64,000 nt of DNA from Herbiconiux sp. A18JL235. Lineage in GTDB: Bacteria > Actinomycetota > Actinomycetes > Actinomycetales > Microbacteriaceae. Both the position numbers and the translations under genes were made by a program. The first letter of the stretch is position 1. Each line of letters starts with the position of its first letter. The stretch covers positions 2,294,001 to 2,358,000 of the forward strand of contig NZ_CP162511.1 in NCBI RefSeq assembly GCF_040939305.1, in the 5' to 3' direction. The notes under the pieces were generated by a model. The model had not been told where the DNA came from and searched no databases. It saw only the letters and a program-made list of their open reading frames with translations. Positions 37,089-46,537 of the stretch are shown piece after piece.

Positions 37089-37898
37089 TCAGAGGCGGGC
37101 GAATCGTGCCCGCACGACGGTGTAGAGGCCGTAGGCGATGAGACCGACGCCCACCGCCACCAGGATGACGACCCCGAACGGCAGTTCGACGAGAGACTTG
37201 AGCGCGCCGTCGAGGCCCGTGGCGTTCTCCGGGTCGACCTTCACCGCGGCCACCACGAAGAGGATTCCCATGACGCCCACGGCGATGCCCTTCGCCACGT
37301 AGCCGACGACACCCATCACGCGCACGACCCGGCCGACGGTGCCGGAGGGCATGGTGAGGTCTTCCTCGAACTTCTTCGTCACGCCCTTGAAGACGAAGTA
37401 CCCGCCGATGCCGACCACGGCGACGCCCACGACACCGAGCAGGATCTGACCGCCCGGCATCTGCAGGATGCTCGCGCTGGTCTGCTGCGTCGACTCGGCG
37501 TTGCTCGTCGACTGCCCCATCGCGAAGGTGAGCGCGGTGATCCCGACCGCGGCGTAGGCCACCGCTTTGCCGGCAGGGACGAGGCTGCGCACCCACCGCT
37601 TGTCGGAGGCGGAGCCGATGCCCGTGATCGCCTCCACCACGAGCCAGAGCGCCAGGGCGAACAGGCCGATGGTCACCACCCAGATGAGGACGGTTCCGCC
37701 CGGGAGCTTCGTGATCTCGGCCATCGCCCCCGACTGGTCGCTCTCGCCCCCGCCGTTCGAGGCGACACGGATGGCGAGGTAGCCGAGCAGGATGTGGACG
37801 AGCGCGCTGGCACCGAACCCCACCCGGGCGAGCATCTCGAGCCCCTTGCTGTTCGCCGCGCTCTTCATGGCACGGTTGGCTGTCGCTCTGGTGGACAT
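37089..37898 (-). CDS. DUF1206 membrane protein
   Basis: A membrane protein of about six helices arranged as three repeated pairs, the DUF1206 pattern; the function is unknown. Each pair has an arginine-glycine segment such as ARVGFGASALVHILLGY, KAVAYAAVGITAL and VVGYVAKGIAVG. The length is 269 residues. ATG 37898 follows GAGAGGCCC; an upstream GTG would only add a repeat-derived stretch. It converges with the photolyase gene. Confidence 0.85.
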   Translation of the reverse strand: MSTRATANRAMKSAANSKGLEMLARVGFGASALVHILLGYLAIRVASNGGGESDQSGAMAEITKLPGGTVLIWVVTIGLFALALWLVVEAITGIGSASDKRWVRSLVPAGKAVAYAAVGITALTFAMGQSTSNAESTQQTSASILQMPGGQILLGVVGVAVVGIGGYFVFKGVTKKFEEDLTMPSGTVGRVVRVMGVVGYVAKGIAVGVMGILFVVAAVKVDPENATGLDGALKSLVELPFGVVILVAVGVGLIAYGLYTVVRARFARL

Positions 37899-37925
37899 GA
37901 TGGGCCTCTCGGTTCGATCGGGTGA

Positions 37926-37976
37926 GGGGGCTGACAAGGGGGCTGGCACGGGGGCTGACAGAGGGGGCTGGTACGG
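37926..37976. repeat. Four G-rich direct repeats
   Basis: Four near copies of a 12-13 bp unit GGGGGCTG followed by (A/G)CA or GTA. They lie between the PAP2 gene and the DUF1206 gene, about 30 bases upstream of the latter's start. The G5 runs could also form stacked structures, but this is speculation. Confidence 0.75.
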
Positions 37977-37988
37977 GGCCGGCGCAGC

Positions 37989-38759
37989 TCAGGTACCGTC
38001 GCGCTGGGGCTGCGAGGCCGGGCCGGTGACGGCCTCGCCCGGCACGCGGACGGTGCGCGCGGTGTCGAGGGCGATGATGCTGCCGACGATGACGAGGGAG
38101 AGGGCGATGGACGCGGTGGTGTCGCTGATCCAGTGGTACCCGAGGTAGAGCCGGCTGAACACCTGCACGCCGATGCCGACGACCGCGATCGAGAACGCGG
38201 CGACCGTGAACCAGGTTCGCTGCAGGCGGCTGGCCAGGAGGTACGCGGTGATGAGCAGGAAGTCGGAGGTGCCGAGCACGTGGCCCGACGGGAAGGAGAA
38301 GGAGTGGTCGGGGCCGAACAGCATGTTGCCGATCGGCGGCCGCGGGTGCTGCACGATCGGCGCGAGCACCTGGGCGATGACGACGCCGGTCACCATGCCG
38401 CCGGCCAGGAGCAGGGGGCGCCAGAGGTGGCGGGCGACGATGATCCAGACGACGAGCACGACGGCGATGATGATGGGGAGCGCCACCGGTCCGAAGACGA
38501 TGGCGAGCACGATCATCGCCGAGGTCGTCTCGGGGCGCACCTGGGATTCGAACCACGCTTCGACGGGCTGGTCGAGCCGCTCGAACCCGGTGTGCGTGAG
38601 CACACCGACGAGGATGGCGACGAACGCCACGAGGCCGACCACGACGAGCAGGGCGGCGGTGACATAGAGCCGGCGCCGGTCACCCGCCTCGACGTAGCGC
38701 TCCTCGACGACGAATTTCTCGTGCCAGGCCGAGAGGCGGCCGCCGCGGATCGCTGTCAT
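37989..38759 (-). CDS. PAP2-family membrane phosphatase
   Basis: An integral membrane phosphatase for a lipid phosphate such as undecaprenyl pyrophosphate or phosphatidic acid. The three PAP2 motifs are visible: HPRPPIGN (motif 1 region), FPSGHV (motif 2) and SRLYLGYHWISD (motif 3 with the catalytic His). About six helices are present in 256 residues. ATG is preceded by GCAGAGGAG. The exact substrate cannot be told from sequence. DUF1206 follows about 90 bases downstream on the same strand. Confidence 0.87.
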   Translation of the reverse strand: MTAIRGGRLSAWHEKFVVEERYVEAGDRRRLYVTAALLVVVGLVAFVAILVGVLTHTGFERLDQPVEAWFESQVRPETTSAMIVLAIVFGPVALPIIIAVVLVVWIIVARHLWRPLLLAGGMVTGVVIAQVLAPIVQHPRPPIGNMLFGPDHSFSFPSGHVLGTSDFLLITAYLLASRLQRTWFTVAAFSIAVVGIGVQVFSRLYLGYHWISDTTASIALSLVIVGSIIALDTARTVRVPGEAVTGPASQPQRDGT

Positions 38760-38800
38760 CTCCTCTGCCTACCACGATTCGCTCAGCAGCGATTGAGGTT

Positions 38801-39763
38801 TCAGGCGGGAGGCGACGCTTCGAACACGATCTCGAGGTCGGTGACGATCTCCTCGCCGGGGGCGAGCATCCGCCCCGCCTTGCCGGAGTCGGGGCCGTCG
38901 GCATGGCTCGGCCAGCAGGTTCCCGGCTCGATGCCGAGGGCGTAGCTTCCGGCGGCGGCGCTCCGCCAGACGGTGAGCAACGGCAGCTCGGCGACGCGGT
39001 ACCGCACGGTGACGCGGGTGCCCGCCGCCTCGACGACAGCTTCGGCGTAGCCGTCGTCGCCCGCGGCGGCGACGAGCGCGTCGACCTTCTCGGGTTCGAG
39101 CGGCGTGGGGGCCGCGAGCACGGCTTCCCACGCCGGTGCGGTCGAGGCCCGCACGCGCGCCCCCTCGTCGACCACCGGCCAGCCGAGGTTGATGTGGTAG
39201 AGCAGCTTCAATGGCACCTCGGCGAAGCCGTCGTTGCGCACCACGTCGTTCACCCGTACCCGGCTCTCGCCGTGCCGGGCGGTGATCGACCTCGTCACCT
39301 GCAGGTTCTGCTCGAAGATCCCGGCCTCTCGCATCGAGCCGGCGACCTCGAGCTCATAGGAGTCGCCGTTCCAGCGGCCTTCGGAGCGCGTCACCAGGGC
39401 GGGGACGAGGTGGGCGCGACCGTGCATGCCGCCGTCGGCTGGCTCGGCCCGGCCCACGGCGGTGAGGCCACAGGTGGTGAGAAGCCCGCCGAGCCAGCGC
39501 CTTCCCCAGCTCTCGGCGCGCGCGGAGGTCGAGGGCGCCGTGAACGACATCGCCTCGCCGCGCCAGAACGCCTCGCCGAGGTCGAGGAACTGGTCGGGCT
39601 CGACGGTGACCGCGAGCTCGCCGAGGCCGCGCAGGTCGATCTGGCGCCGCCCGTCACCGGCGCCGCCCTCGGCGCGGAGGGAGCGCGGGCCCCAGACCCG
39701 CTCCACGGCCCCCAGGCGTGCCTCGGTCTCGCGGCGGACATCCGTCATGCTCAGCTCCGTCAT
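38801..39763 (-). CDS. DUF4432 aldose-epimerase-like protein
   Basis: A cytoplasmic protein with a galactose-mutarotase-like fold, 320 residues. The DUF4432 hallmarks are GGLLTTCGLTAVG, GMHGRAHLVPA, LLYHINLGWPVV and LGIEPGTCWP. Members are thought to act on sugars at the anomeric carbon, but the substrate here is unknown. ATG 39763 follows GAGGAGCAGG. It stands alone between a PAP2 gene and the divergent serine hydrolase. Confidence 0.82.
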   Translation of the reverse strand: MTELSMTDVRRETEARLGAVERVWGPRSLRAEGGAGDGRRQIDLRGLGELAVTVEPDQFLDLGEAFWRGEAMSFTAPSTSARAESWGRRWLGGLLTTCGLTAVGRAEPADGGMHGRAHLVPALVTRSEGRWNGDSYELEVAGSMREAGIFEQNLQVTRSITARHGESRVRVNDVVRNDGFAEVPLKLLYHINLGWPVVDEGARVRASTAPAWEAVLAAPTPLEPEKVDALVAAAGDDGYAEAVVEAAGTRVTVRYRVAELPLLTVWRSAAAGSYALGIEPGTCWPSHADGPDSGKAGRMLAPGEEIVTDLEIVFEASPPA

Positions 39764-39980
39764 GGCCTGCTCCTCTTCGAACCCGCGGCGCCGAGCGCCG
39801 ACCCGCCCACGCTAGCGGATGCACGGGGCTCGCCCAGCCCGCAAGGTTCCGCCTGCTGGGGACCCAGGTCTATTGCACGCGGGTCCGCCCTTCCACCAGC
39901 CTGGTGACCGAGGCGCGTTCCGTCGTGCCCGCTTCCGGTCGCACCACGGCCTGCCGGGAACAGCAGCGAATAGAGGAACG

Positions 39981-41186
39981 ATGCCGAACCGCCCGCAGCA
40001 CATCGCACCACGACCATCCCTCGTCGTCGCCCTCGTCGCGTCGGCGCTCCTGCTGGCAGGCTGCACCGGCGGAGCCGGCACCCAGGGCACCTCCGCCGCC
40101 CCGCCCGCCGAGGCCGCCCCCGTGCCCGCGCCCACGAGGCCCGCCGCGCCGGAGGGCGAGCTGCCTGCCGAGCTGCAGAGCAGTCTCCAGAGCGCCGTGG
40201 AGGGCGTGATGGCTGAATACGGCGTGCCGGGCGCTGCCGCCGGCGTCTGGGTACCGGGTGAGGGTTCGTGGACGACGGCGATCGGCCTCGCGAACGTCGA
40301 GGAGAACCTGCCGGTGACCACCGAGATGAGCTGGCCCATCCGCAGCGTGACGAAGTCGTACACGGTCTCGCTCATCCTGCAGCTCGCCGACGAGGGGAAG
40401 CTCTCCCTCGACGACACGGTCGACCAGTACGTCGACGGCATCACCGACGGCGACCGCATCACGCTGCTCGAGCTCGCGAACATGTCGAGCGGCGCGGCCG
40501 ACTACGTCGGTCAGGCCTTCCTCGACGACTTCAGCGTCGACCCGACGAAGGTGTACACCCTCGACGAGCTCAACGCCTTCGTCGTCGACCAGCCCGCGCA
40601 GTTCGAGCCGGGAACCGAATACCTCTACACCAACTCGAACACGAACCTCCTCGGCGCCGTCGTCGAGAAGGTCACCGGCCAGTCGTACGCCGAGGCGCTC
40701 AAGGAGCGCATCCTCGACCCCCTCGGGCAGAGCGGCACCCGCTACCTCACCGACGTGGCCGACTGGACGGGCCCGCATCCGACCGGGTACGCCGAGGCCG
40801 ATGGCGCGCTGCAGCCGCAACAGGAGAACCCGTCGATCCTCGGCCCCGCCGGCTCGCTGTTCTCCACCCTCGACGACGGCAGGGTGTGGGCCGACACGCT
40901 CGGCTCGGGCGCGCTGCTGAAGCCGGAGACCCAGGAGCTGCGCGAGGTGGGCCACGAGATACCGCGCCCGCCCTACGACCTCTACGGCGTCGGCATGGGG
41001 CAGACGAACGGCTGGCTCGGCCACAACGGCGAAGGAGTCGGCTTCACGGCGGCGACCTTCCACGACCCGGTGTCGGGTGCCAGCATCGTCGTCTACATGA
41101 ACGAGTCGAACGTGCCCGACGCGCACCCTGCCGATGCCGCATTCCGGGCGCTGGCCGCGGTGCTGACCGAGGGAGCGGGCCAGTGA
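39981..41186 (+). CDS. Lipoprotein serine hydrolase (class C beta-lactamase/DD-peptidase family), first copy
   Basis: An exported enzyme anchored by a lipid at C28 (LLLAGC). The active-site motifs are S122-V-T-K125, YTN in YLYTNSNTN, and HNG in GWLGHNGEG, which match the SxxK, YxN and HxG triad of the S12 family. It probably hydrolyses D-amino acid peptides or beta-lactam-like substrates outside the membrane. ATG 39981 follows GAGGAACG; the frame extends upstream, but without a signal peptide. The GTGA overlap couples it to the PBP4 gene. Confidence 0.85.
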   Translation: MPNRPQHIAPRPSLVVALVASALLLAGCTGGAGTQGTSAAPPAEAAPVPAPTRPAAPEGELPAELQSSLQSAVEGVMAEYGVPGAAAGVWVPGEGSWTTAIGLANVEENLPVTTEMSWPIRSVTKSYTVSLILQLADEGKLSLDDTVDQYVDGITDGDRITLLELANMSSGAADYVGQAFLDDFSVDPTKVYTLDELNAFVVDQPAQFEPGTEYLYTNSNTNLLGAVVEKVTGQSYAEALKERILDPLGQSGTRYLTDVADWTGPHPTGYAEADGALQPQQENPSILGPAGSLFSTLDDGRVWADTLGSGALLKPETQELREVGHEIPRPPYDLYGVGMGQTNGWLGHNGEGVGFTAATFHDPVSGASIVVYMNESNVPDAHPADAAFRALAAVLTEGAGQ

Positions 41187-42778
41187 CGCGGGCAGCTGGG
41201 CGCCGGGCGGCGCTCATCGCCGTCGTGGCGGCGGGTGCGCTGCTGGCCGGATGCACGGGCGCGCCGGCACCCACCCCCTCACCCGCCGCGACCGACGGCT
41301 ATGCCGTACCCGGGCTCCCGGATGCGGCGCGCGAAGTGATGAACCAGCCGCAGTACCAGAACGGCCGCTGGCTCGTGTCGGTGCGCGACCTGGAGACGGG
41401 CGAGACGCTCATCGACCTCGACGGCGACAAGATGGCCCAGCCCGGGTCGTTCGTGAAGACCTACAGCGCGGGCGCGGCCTGGGTGAAGTGGGGGCCCGAC
41501 CACACCGTGACGACCCCGGTGAAGCAGTCGGGCTCGGTCACGGGCGGCACCCTGACCGGAGACCTCGTGCTGGTCGGGGCGGGCGACCTCACCCTCGGCG
41601 GCCGCACCAAGCCCGACGGCACCGTCGACTTCACGAACCTCGACCACAACGACGCCAACCCCCTCCCGGGCGCGACCCTCACGACCGAAGACCCGCTGGC
41701 CGGCCTCGACGACCTCGCCGAGCAGGTGCGGGCCTCGGGCATCACCGCGGTGGACGGCGACGTCGTTGTCGACGACAGGCTGTTCGAGGGTGAGCTGGCG
41801 GGCAAGCCGGTGACGCCCATCATCGTGAACCAGAACCTCCTCGACATCCTCATCACCCCGGGCTCCGTGGGGCAGCCGGCGACCGCCGCGCTGACGCCCG
41901 CCGTCGCGCCCTGGAAGCTCGACCTCCAGGTCGAGACCGTCGCCGCGGGTGCGGAGGCCCGCATCGCCGCACCGCGCGTCTCCGGCACCGACCCGCACAC
42001 CATCGTCGTCGCGGGAACCGTGAACGAGGGCGATCCCGTGCTCAAGGTCTTCGAGTTCGACGACCCGGCCACCTTCGCCCGCACCGCGTTCATCGAGGCG
42101 CTCGGGCGTGCCGGGGTGAGCGTGTCGGCCGATCCGGTCGCGTCGAACCCGGAGGGTGCGCTGCCGGATCGGGCCGCCGTCGAGGCGCTCCCCTCCGTGG
42201 CCGAGCTCAAGTCGCTTCCGCTGTCGGAGGAGGTGACCTACGTCATGAAGATCAGCTACAACCGCGGCGCGCAGACGCTCATCTGCCGGCTCGCCGCCGA
42301 CGCCGGCTCGACCGACTGCAACGACGGCATGGGTATCGCCGGGCAGATCTGGGCCGACGAGGGACTCGACACGCTGGGGGCGTCCCTCATCGACGGCTCC
42401 GGGCTCGAGGGCAACTACATCACCCCGGCGAACGCGGTGCAGATCCAGACCCTGATGGCCGAGCGTCCCGACGCCGAGGCGTGGAAGGCCGTGATGCCCG
42501 TGCTCGGCGTCGACGGTTCGCTCGCCGACGTGCAGACAGGCAGCCCGGCGGCCGGCAAGGTGTTCGCGAAGACCGGAACGCTCGCGGGCGGCGACGCCTT
42601 CAACAACCGAGTGCAGCTGGTGACGAAGACCCTCGGCGGGGTGATGGACGCCGAGAGCGGACGCGAGCTCGCGTTCACGATCATCGTGAACCAGGGCTTC
42701 TACGACGACATCGACGGTGTCTTCGAAGCCAACGACGACGTCGGAGCCGTCGCCGCGGCGATCCAGCAGGCGTACTGA
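41183..42778 (+). CDS. dacB: D-alanyl-D-alanine carboxypeptidase/endopeptidase (PBP4 family, S13)
   Basis: It trims or cleaves peptidoglycan cross-links outside the membrane. The penicillin-binding motifs are S89-F-V-K92, SYN in MKISYNRGAQT and KTG in VFAKTGTLAGGD. A lipobox LAGC gives C24. The large insert between the first and second motifs is typical of S13 enzymes, and the 531-residue length fits. The GTG start overlaps the stop of the preceding serine hydrolase, and a second such hydrolase follows 19 bases later. Confidence 0.92.
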   Translation: MTRAAGRRAALIAVVAAGALLAGCTGAPAPTPSPAATDGYAVPGLPDAAREVMNQPQYQNGRWLVSVRDLETGETLIDLDGDKMAQPGSFVKTYSAGAAWVKWGPDHTVTTPVKQSGSVTGGTLTGDLVLVGAGDLTLGGRTKPDGTVDFTNLDHNDANPLPGATLTTEDPLAGLDDLAEQVRASGITAVDGDVVVDDRLFEGELAGKPVTPIIVNQNLLDILITPGSVGQPATAALTPAVAPWKLDLQVETVAAGAEARIAAPRVSGTDPHTIVVAGTVNEGDPVLKVFEFDDPATFARTAFIEALGRAGVSVSADPVASNPEGALPDRAAVEALPSVAELKSLPLSEEVTYVMKISYNRGAQTLICRLAADAGSTDCNDGMGIAGQIWADEGLDTLGASLIDGSGLEGNYITPANAVQIQTLMAERPDAEAWKAVMPVLGVDGSLADVQTGSPAAGKVFAKTGTLAGGDAFNNRVQLVTKTLGGVMDAESGRELAFTIIVNQGFYDDIDGVFEANDDVGAVAAAIQQAY

Positions 42779-42797
42779 CGAGACCGGGAGCAGACGG

Positions 42798-44051
42798 ATG
42801 CACGCACCGACCATCAGAACCATCGCGGCGGGCTCGGCATTGCTCGTCAGCCTCGCCCTCGCCGCCTGCACCGGGCAGCCGACCACGGCGCCGGGCCCGA
42901 CCGAGAGCGTCTCGAGCACGGCTCCCGGCGAACCGGCGTCCGCGCCGACGATGCAGCCGGTCGACGAGGAGGCCCTCACGGCCGTCTTCGAGGAGACCGC
43001 CGCCGAACTCGGTCAACCGGGGGCGGTGATGCTGCTGCGCTCCCCCGCCGGCGAGTTCACCGCGACCTACGGCGTGACGAGCCCGGGTGGGTCGACGCCG
43101 GTCTCCGTCGACGACCACATCCGTGTCGGCTCGAACACGAAGACCTGGACGGGAACCGTCATCCTGCAGCTGGTGCAGGAGGGGAGGATCGCTCTCGACG
43201 ACCCGGTGTCGACATACCGCCCCGACGTTCCGAACGGTGAGGACATCACCATCGAAGAGCTGCTCATGATGCGGAGCGGGCTCGCCAACTACACGGAGAC
43301 CTACGAGCTCAACGCCGCGCTCGACGCCGACCCGCAGCGGGTCTGGCAGCCCGAGGAACTCCTGGCCATGGGGCTCGCTCTACCGCCCGACTTCGAACCG
43401 GGCACCGCCTTCCACTACTCGAACACCAACACGGTGCTGCTGGGGCTCATCGCCGAACAGCTCGACGGCAAGCCGCTCGGGCAGATCTTCGACGACCGGC
43501 TGTTCACCCCGCTCGGGCTCGACGACACCTCGTTCCCCGACCTCACCGACAGCAGCCTGCCCGCGCCCCACTCCGACGGCTACTACTGGTGGACGAACGT
43601 GGGCACGCTCGGTTCGTCGAAGCTCCCGCCCGACCTCCTCGCCGGGGCGGAGGACGGCACCTTCGCGCCGAGCGACGGCACGCTCGACAACCCGTCGTGG
43701 GCGTGGGCGGCCGGTGCCGGCATCTCGACCGCCACCGATCTCGCCGACTGGGCGGAGGCGCTCGGCGGCAAGACCGGAGGGCTGCTCGATCCCGAGCTGC
43801 AGCAGCAGCGCCTCGACAGCGCGACGCCCACCGACCCCGACGACCCCGGCTCGGCCGCCTACGGGTGGAACATCGCCAAGGTCGGGTCGTTCTACGGGCA
43901 CACCGGCGAACTGCCCGGGTTCAACTCGTTCATGGCCTACGACCCGGTCGACGACGTGACCCTCGTGGTGTGGGCGAACCTCGCGCCGGCTGCAGACGGC
44001 CGGGGCCCGGCAGCGACGATCGCACAGGCGCTCATCGCGAGCTTGTACTGA
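42798..44051 (+). CDS. Lipoprotein serine hydrolase (class C beta-lactamase/DD-peptidase family), second copy
   Basis: A paralogue of the hydrolase at 39981, 417 residues. The lipobox LAAC gives C24, and the active-site motifs are S112-N-T-K115, YSN in FHYSNTN and HTG in YGHTGELPG. A Tyr/Trp-rich insert YYWWTNVG lies in the middle. ATG 42798 follows CGGGAGC. It closes the three-gene unit and converges with a two-component system whose response regulator ends 28 bases away. The substrate is likely a D-Ala peptide; beta-lactamase activity is possible but unproven. Confidence 0.85.
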   Translation: MHAPTIRTIAAGSALLVSLALAACTGQPTTAPGPTESVSSTAPGEPASAPTMQPVDEEALTAVFEETAAELGQPGAVMLLRSPAGEFTATYGVTSPGGSTPVSVDDHIRVGSNTKTWTGTVILQLVQEGRIALDDPVSTYRPDVPNGEDITIEELLMMRSGLANYTETYELNAALDADPQRVWQPEELLAMGLALPPDFEPGTAFHYSNTNTVLLGLIAEQLDGKPLGQIFDDRLFTPLGLDDTSFPDLTDSSLPAPHSDGYYWWTNVGTLGSSKLPPDLLAGAEDGTFAPSDGTLDNPSWAWAAGAGISTATDLADWAEALGGKTGGLLDPELQQQRLDSATPTDPDDPGSAAYGWNIAKVGSFYGHTGELPGFNSFMAYDPVDDVTLVVWANLAPAADGRGPAATIAQALIASLY

Positions 44052-44079
44052 CAGCGCCGGTCAGCGCTCAGAGGCCAGG

Positions 44080-44745
44080 TCAGACGGCGCCGCCCGCCGC
44101 GGCGAGGTAGCGGATGACCGCGAGCACCCTCCGGTGGTCGTCGGCGGCCACCGGCAGGCCGAAGGCGTCGTAGATGCGCGAGGTGTGCTGCACCACCGCC
44201 TTCTCCGAGGTGCCGAGGCGGGCGGCGATGTGCGCGTTGCTGCGCCCTTCCGCCATGAGCCCGAGCACCTCGAGCTGGCGCGGCGTGAGCGCCCCCACCG
44301 CGTCGTCGCCGGCCCTGCTCGCTCGTGAGACCAGCACGGCCACGACGTCGGGGTCGAGCGCGGTGCCGCCCTCCTGAACCCGGCGGAGGTCGTCGGTGAA
44401 GGTGCGCACGTCGGCGATGCGCTGCTTCAGCAGGTAGCCCACACCGCCCTCGCGGTGCTCGAGCAGCTCGGTCGCATACCGCCGCTGCACGTACTGCGAG
44501 AGCACGACGACGGCGATGCCGGGGTGGGTCTGACGGATGCGCAACGCCGCCAGCAGACCCTCGTCGGTGTGGCTCGGCGGCATCCGGATGTCGGTGACCA
44601 CGAGATCCGGGAGCAGGCGGTCGACATCGGCCTCGAGCTCAGCGGCCGAGCCCACCGCAGCGACGACGTCGATGCCCTCCCGTTCGAGCAGGTGCACGAG
44701 CCCCTCGCGGAGCAGCACCTCGTCTTCGCCGATCACGACGCGCAT
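44080..44745 (-). CDS. NarL/LuxR-family response regulator
   Basis: A DNA-binding response regulator, 221 residues. The receiver domain has the acidic pocket GEDE and the phosphorylation site D52 in VVTDIRMPP. The LuxR-type HTH starts near residue 150 with LTPRQLEVLGLMAEG and NAHIAARLGTSEKAV. Its start lies inside the histidine kinase gene (13-base overlap), so the two are a pair. The targets are unknown; the adjacent serine hydrolases are candidates by position only. Confidence 0.93.
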   Translation of the reverse strand: MRVVIGEDEVLLREGLVHLLEREGIDVVAAVGSAAELEADVDRLLPDLVVTDIRMPPSHTDEGLLAALRIRQTHPGIAVVVLSQYVQRRYATELLEHREGGVGYLLKQRIADVRTFTDDLRRVQEGGTALDPDVVAVLVSRASRAGDDAVGALTPRQLEVLGLMAEGRSNAHIAARLGTSEKAVVQHTSRIYDAFGLPVAADDHRRVLAVIRYLAAAGGAV

Positions 44746-46478
44746 GGCAGCTCCACCCTCACCTCTGTGCCTCCGCCCACCGGGGAGATCACCTCGAACG
44801 TCCCGCCGAGCGCGTCGGCCCGGTCGGCGAGTCCCTTGAGACCCGTGCCGTTCTCGAGGCGTGCTCCTCCGACCCCGTCGTCGCTCACCCTCACCTGCAG
44901 CGTGCCCCCGTCGCGGCGGAGACCGACGACGACGCTGTACGCCTCGGAGTGCTTGACGGCGTTGCTGAGGGCCTCGGCGACGATGAAATAGGCGGAGTGC
45001 GCTGTCGCGGGGTCGAGCTCGCGGTCGTCGACGTCGCTCGTGAATGTCGCCGGGATGTCGAGGCGGTCGACCAGGTCTTCGGTCGCGGCGGTGAGCCCGC
45101 GCTCGACCAGGGCCGAGGGCAGCACGGCGTGCACCAGGCGGCGAAGCTGGGCCGCGGCGTCGTCGATGCGGCGGCGGAGCTCCGTCGCCGCCACGGCGGT
45201 GGACGGATGCGCGTCGTCGGAGTTCGCGATCTGCTGCGCCTCGAGGGCGAGCAGCACGAGCTGAACCTGCAGGCCGTCGTGGAGGTCACGCGCGATGCGG
45301 CCCCGCTCGCGGTCGGCGGTCTCGACGAGACGGAGGCGAGAGCGCAGCAGGGCGTCGTTGCTCGCCACCAGCGCCGCCGTGAGCCGCTCGCGATCGACCG
45401 CGATGGCGAACACCCGGGCAGCACGCCGCACCGCCTCGGGGTCGGCGATCATGCTGCCGTCGTAGCCGATGGCGCCGACCAGCCGCGACTCGACCCGCAC
45501 CTCCTCCCACCGCCGGGTGGCGTGCTGGTCACCGGCGTCGGTGGGAGCGCCCCGCTCGTCGAGGAACAGCCCGCGCTCCTCCGACCAGTAGGCGACCCGC
45601 AACGAGTCGTCGCCGAGAGCGCGGGCGAGGGCCGGGCCGACCGCCGTTCTCTCGGGAGTGGCGGTGCCGAGCCAGGCGCTCAGCGCATCCGCTTCGACGG
45701 TGCGCGGGTAGCCGCCGAACAGCACGCCCGCGAGGAAGGCGATCGGGATGCCCGCCAGCACGACCAGCTGCACCGCGCCGACAGCGACGAGGTCGCCGCC
45801 CATCAGGCCGATGACGCTCGCCGAGACCGGGATGGCCAGCACGGCAAGGATGCCGTAGAGGTAGAGCGGCAGCAGCACGCTGCGGTTCCTCGGGTCGGCC
45901 GAGCGCAGTCGCCGCACCAGCACGACGACTGTCGCCACCATGACGGCGAGGCCGATCGTGGTCTGCACCGCCTCGGTGGCCGAGCGCAGGGTCGACGCCT
46001 CGGGAGGGAGCAGGTAGAGGGGGATCTGCAGCACGAAGGCGACCCCGTAGCCCACGGCGACGGTCGCCACCGAGAGGGCACCCTGCAGCCGACCGCTCGG
46101 GAAGGCGTGCAGCAGGTGCACGGTGACGGCGAGGATGGAGGTGGCGAACACCGCGCCGAGCTCGACCAGCACGGGCAGCCCGAGATTGCCGGCACCGTTG
46201 ACGAAGAGGAAGAGGGAACCCACGAGCAGCAGTCCGCCCGTGCCGCTCGCGGGCCGGCGCCACCACGCGACGATGCCGGCCGCCGCCCAGACGAGGAACA
46301 CGCCCGTGAAGGCGAACGGCACCCACGCCGGAATCGGCACGGTCGCCCCCACCGAGAGTTCCACGCCGCCGAGGGCGAGCGCGAACACGCCGAGCAGCAG
46401 GAGGGCCGGCCGCAGCGGGCTGGGCGACCCGGGGCGCAGGCGCGTCGACGGAGCCTGCCCTCCCGGTGTCTCCGCCAT
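44733..46478 (-). CDS. NarL-type sensor histidine kinase
   Basis: A membrane sensor of 581 residues. About eight hydrophobic helices fill the first 250 residues, with no large outside loop, so it may sense the membrane itself. A linker domain follows. The HisKA_3 phosphoacceptor is the H in RIARDLHDGLQVQL, and the ATPase part has EALSNAVKHSEA and VSDDGVGG. The ATG is preceded by GAGGGGGGCGGG. It pairs with the overlapping response regulator. Confidence 0.92.
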   Translation of the reverse strand: MAETPGGQAPSTRLRPGSPSPLRPALLLLGVFALALGGVELSVGATVPIPAWVPFAFTGVFLVWAAAGIVAWWRRPASGTGGLLLVGSLFLFVNGAGNLGLPVLVELGAVFATSILAVTVHLLHAFPSGRLQGALSVATVAVGYGVAFVLQIPLYLLPPEASTLRSATEAVQTTIGLAVMVATVVVLVRRLRSADPRNRSVLLPLYLYGILAVLAIPVSASVIGLMGGDLVAVGAVQLVVLAGIPIAFLAGVLFGGYPRTVEADALSAWLGTATPERTAVGPALARALGDDSLRVAYWSEERGLFLDERGAPTDAGDQHATRRWEEVRVESRLVGAIGYDGSMIADPEAVRRAARVFAIAVDRERLTAALVASNDALLRSRLRLVETADRERGRIARDLHDGLQVQLVLLALEAQQIANSDDAHPSTAVAATELRRRIDDAAAQLRRLVHAVLPSALVERGLTAATEDLVDRLDIPATFTSDVDDRELDPATAHSAYFIVAEALSNAVKHSEAYSVVVGLRRDGGTLQVRVSDDGVGGARLENGTGLKGLADRADALGGTFEVISPVGGGTEVRVELPCAS

Positions 46479-46537
46479 CCCGCCCCCCTCGGCGCGAGCC
46501 TAGGGTGCGCTGCGCCTTCCCCTCAAGAGACCTGGGT

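Noticed and set aside
39819..39980. Upstream start for the first serine hydrolase
   Set aside because: The added 54 residues would hide the lipoprotein signal, and ATG 39981 has GAGGAACG before it.
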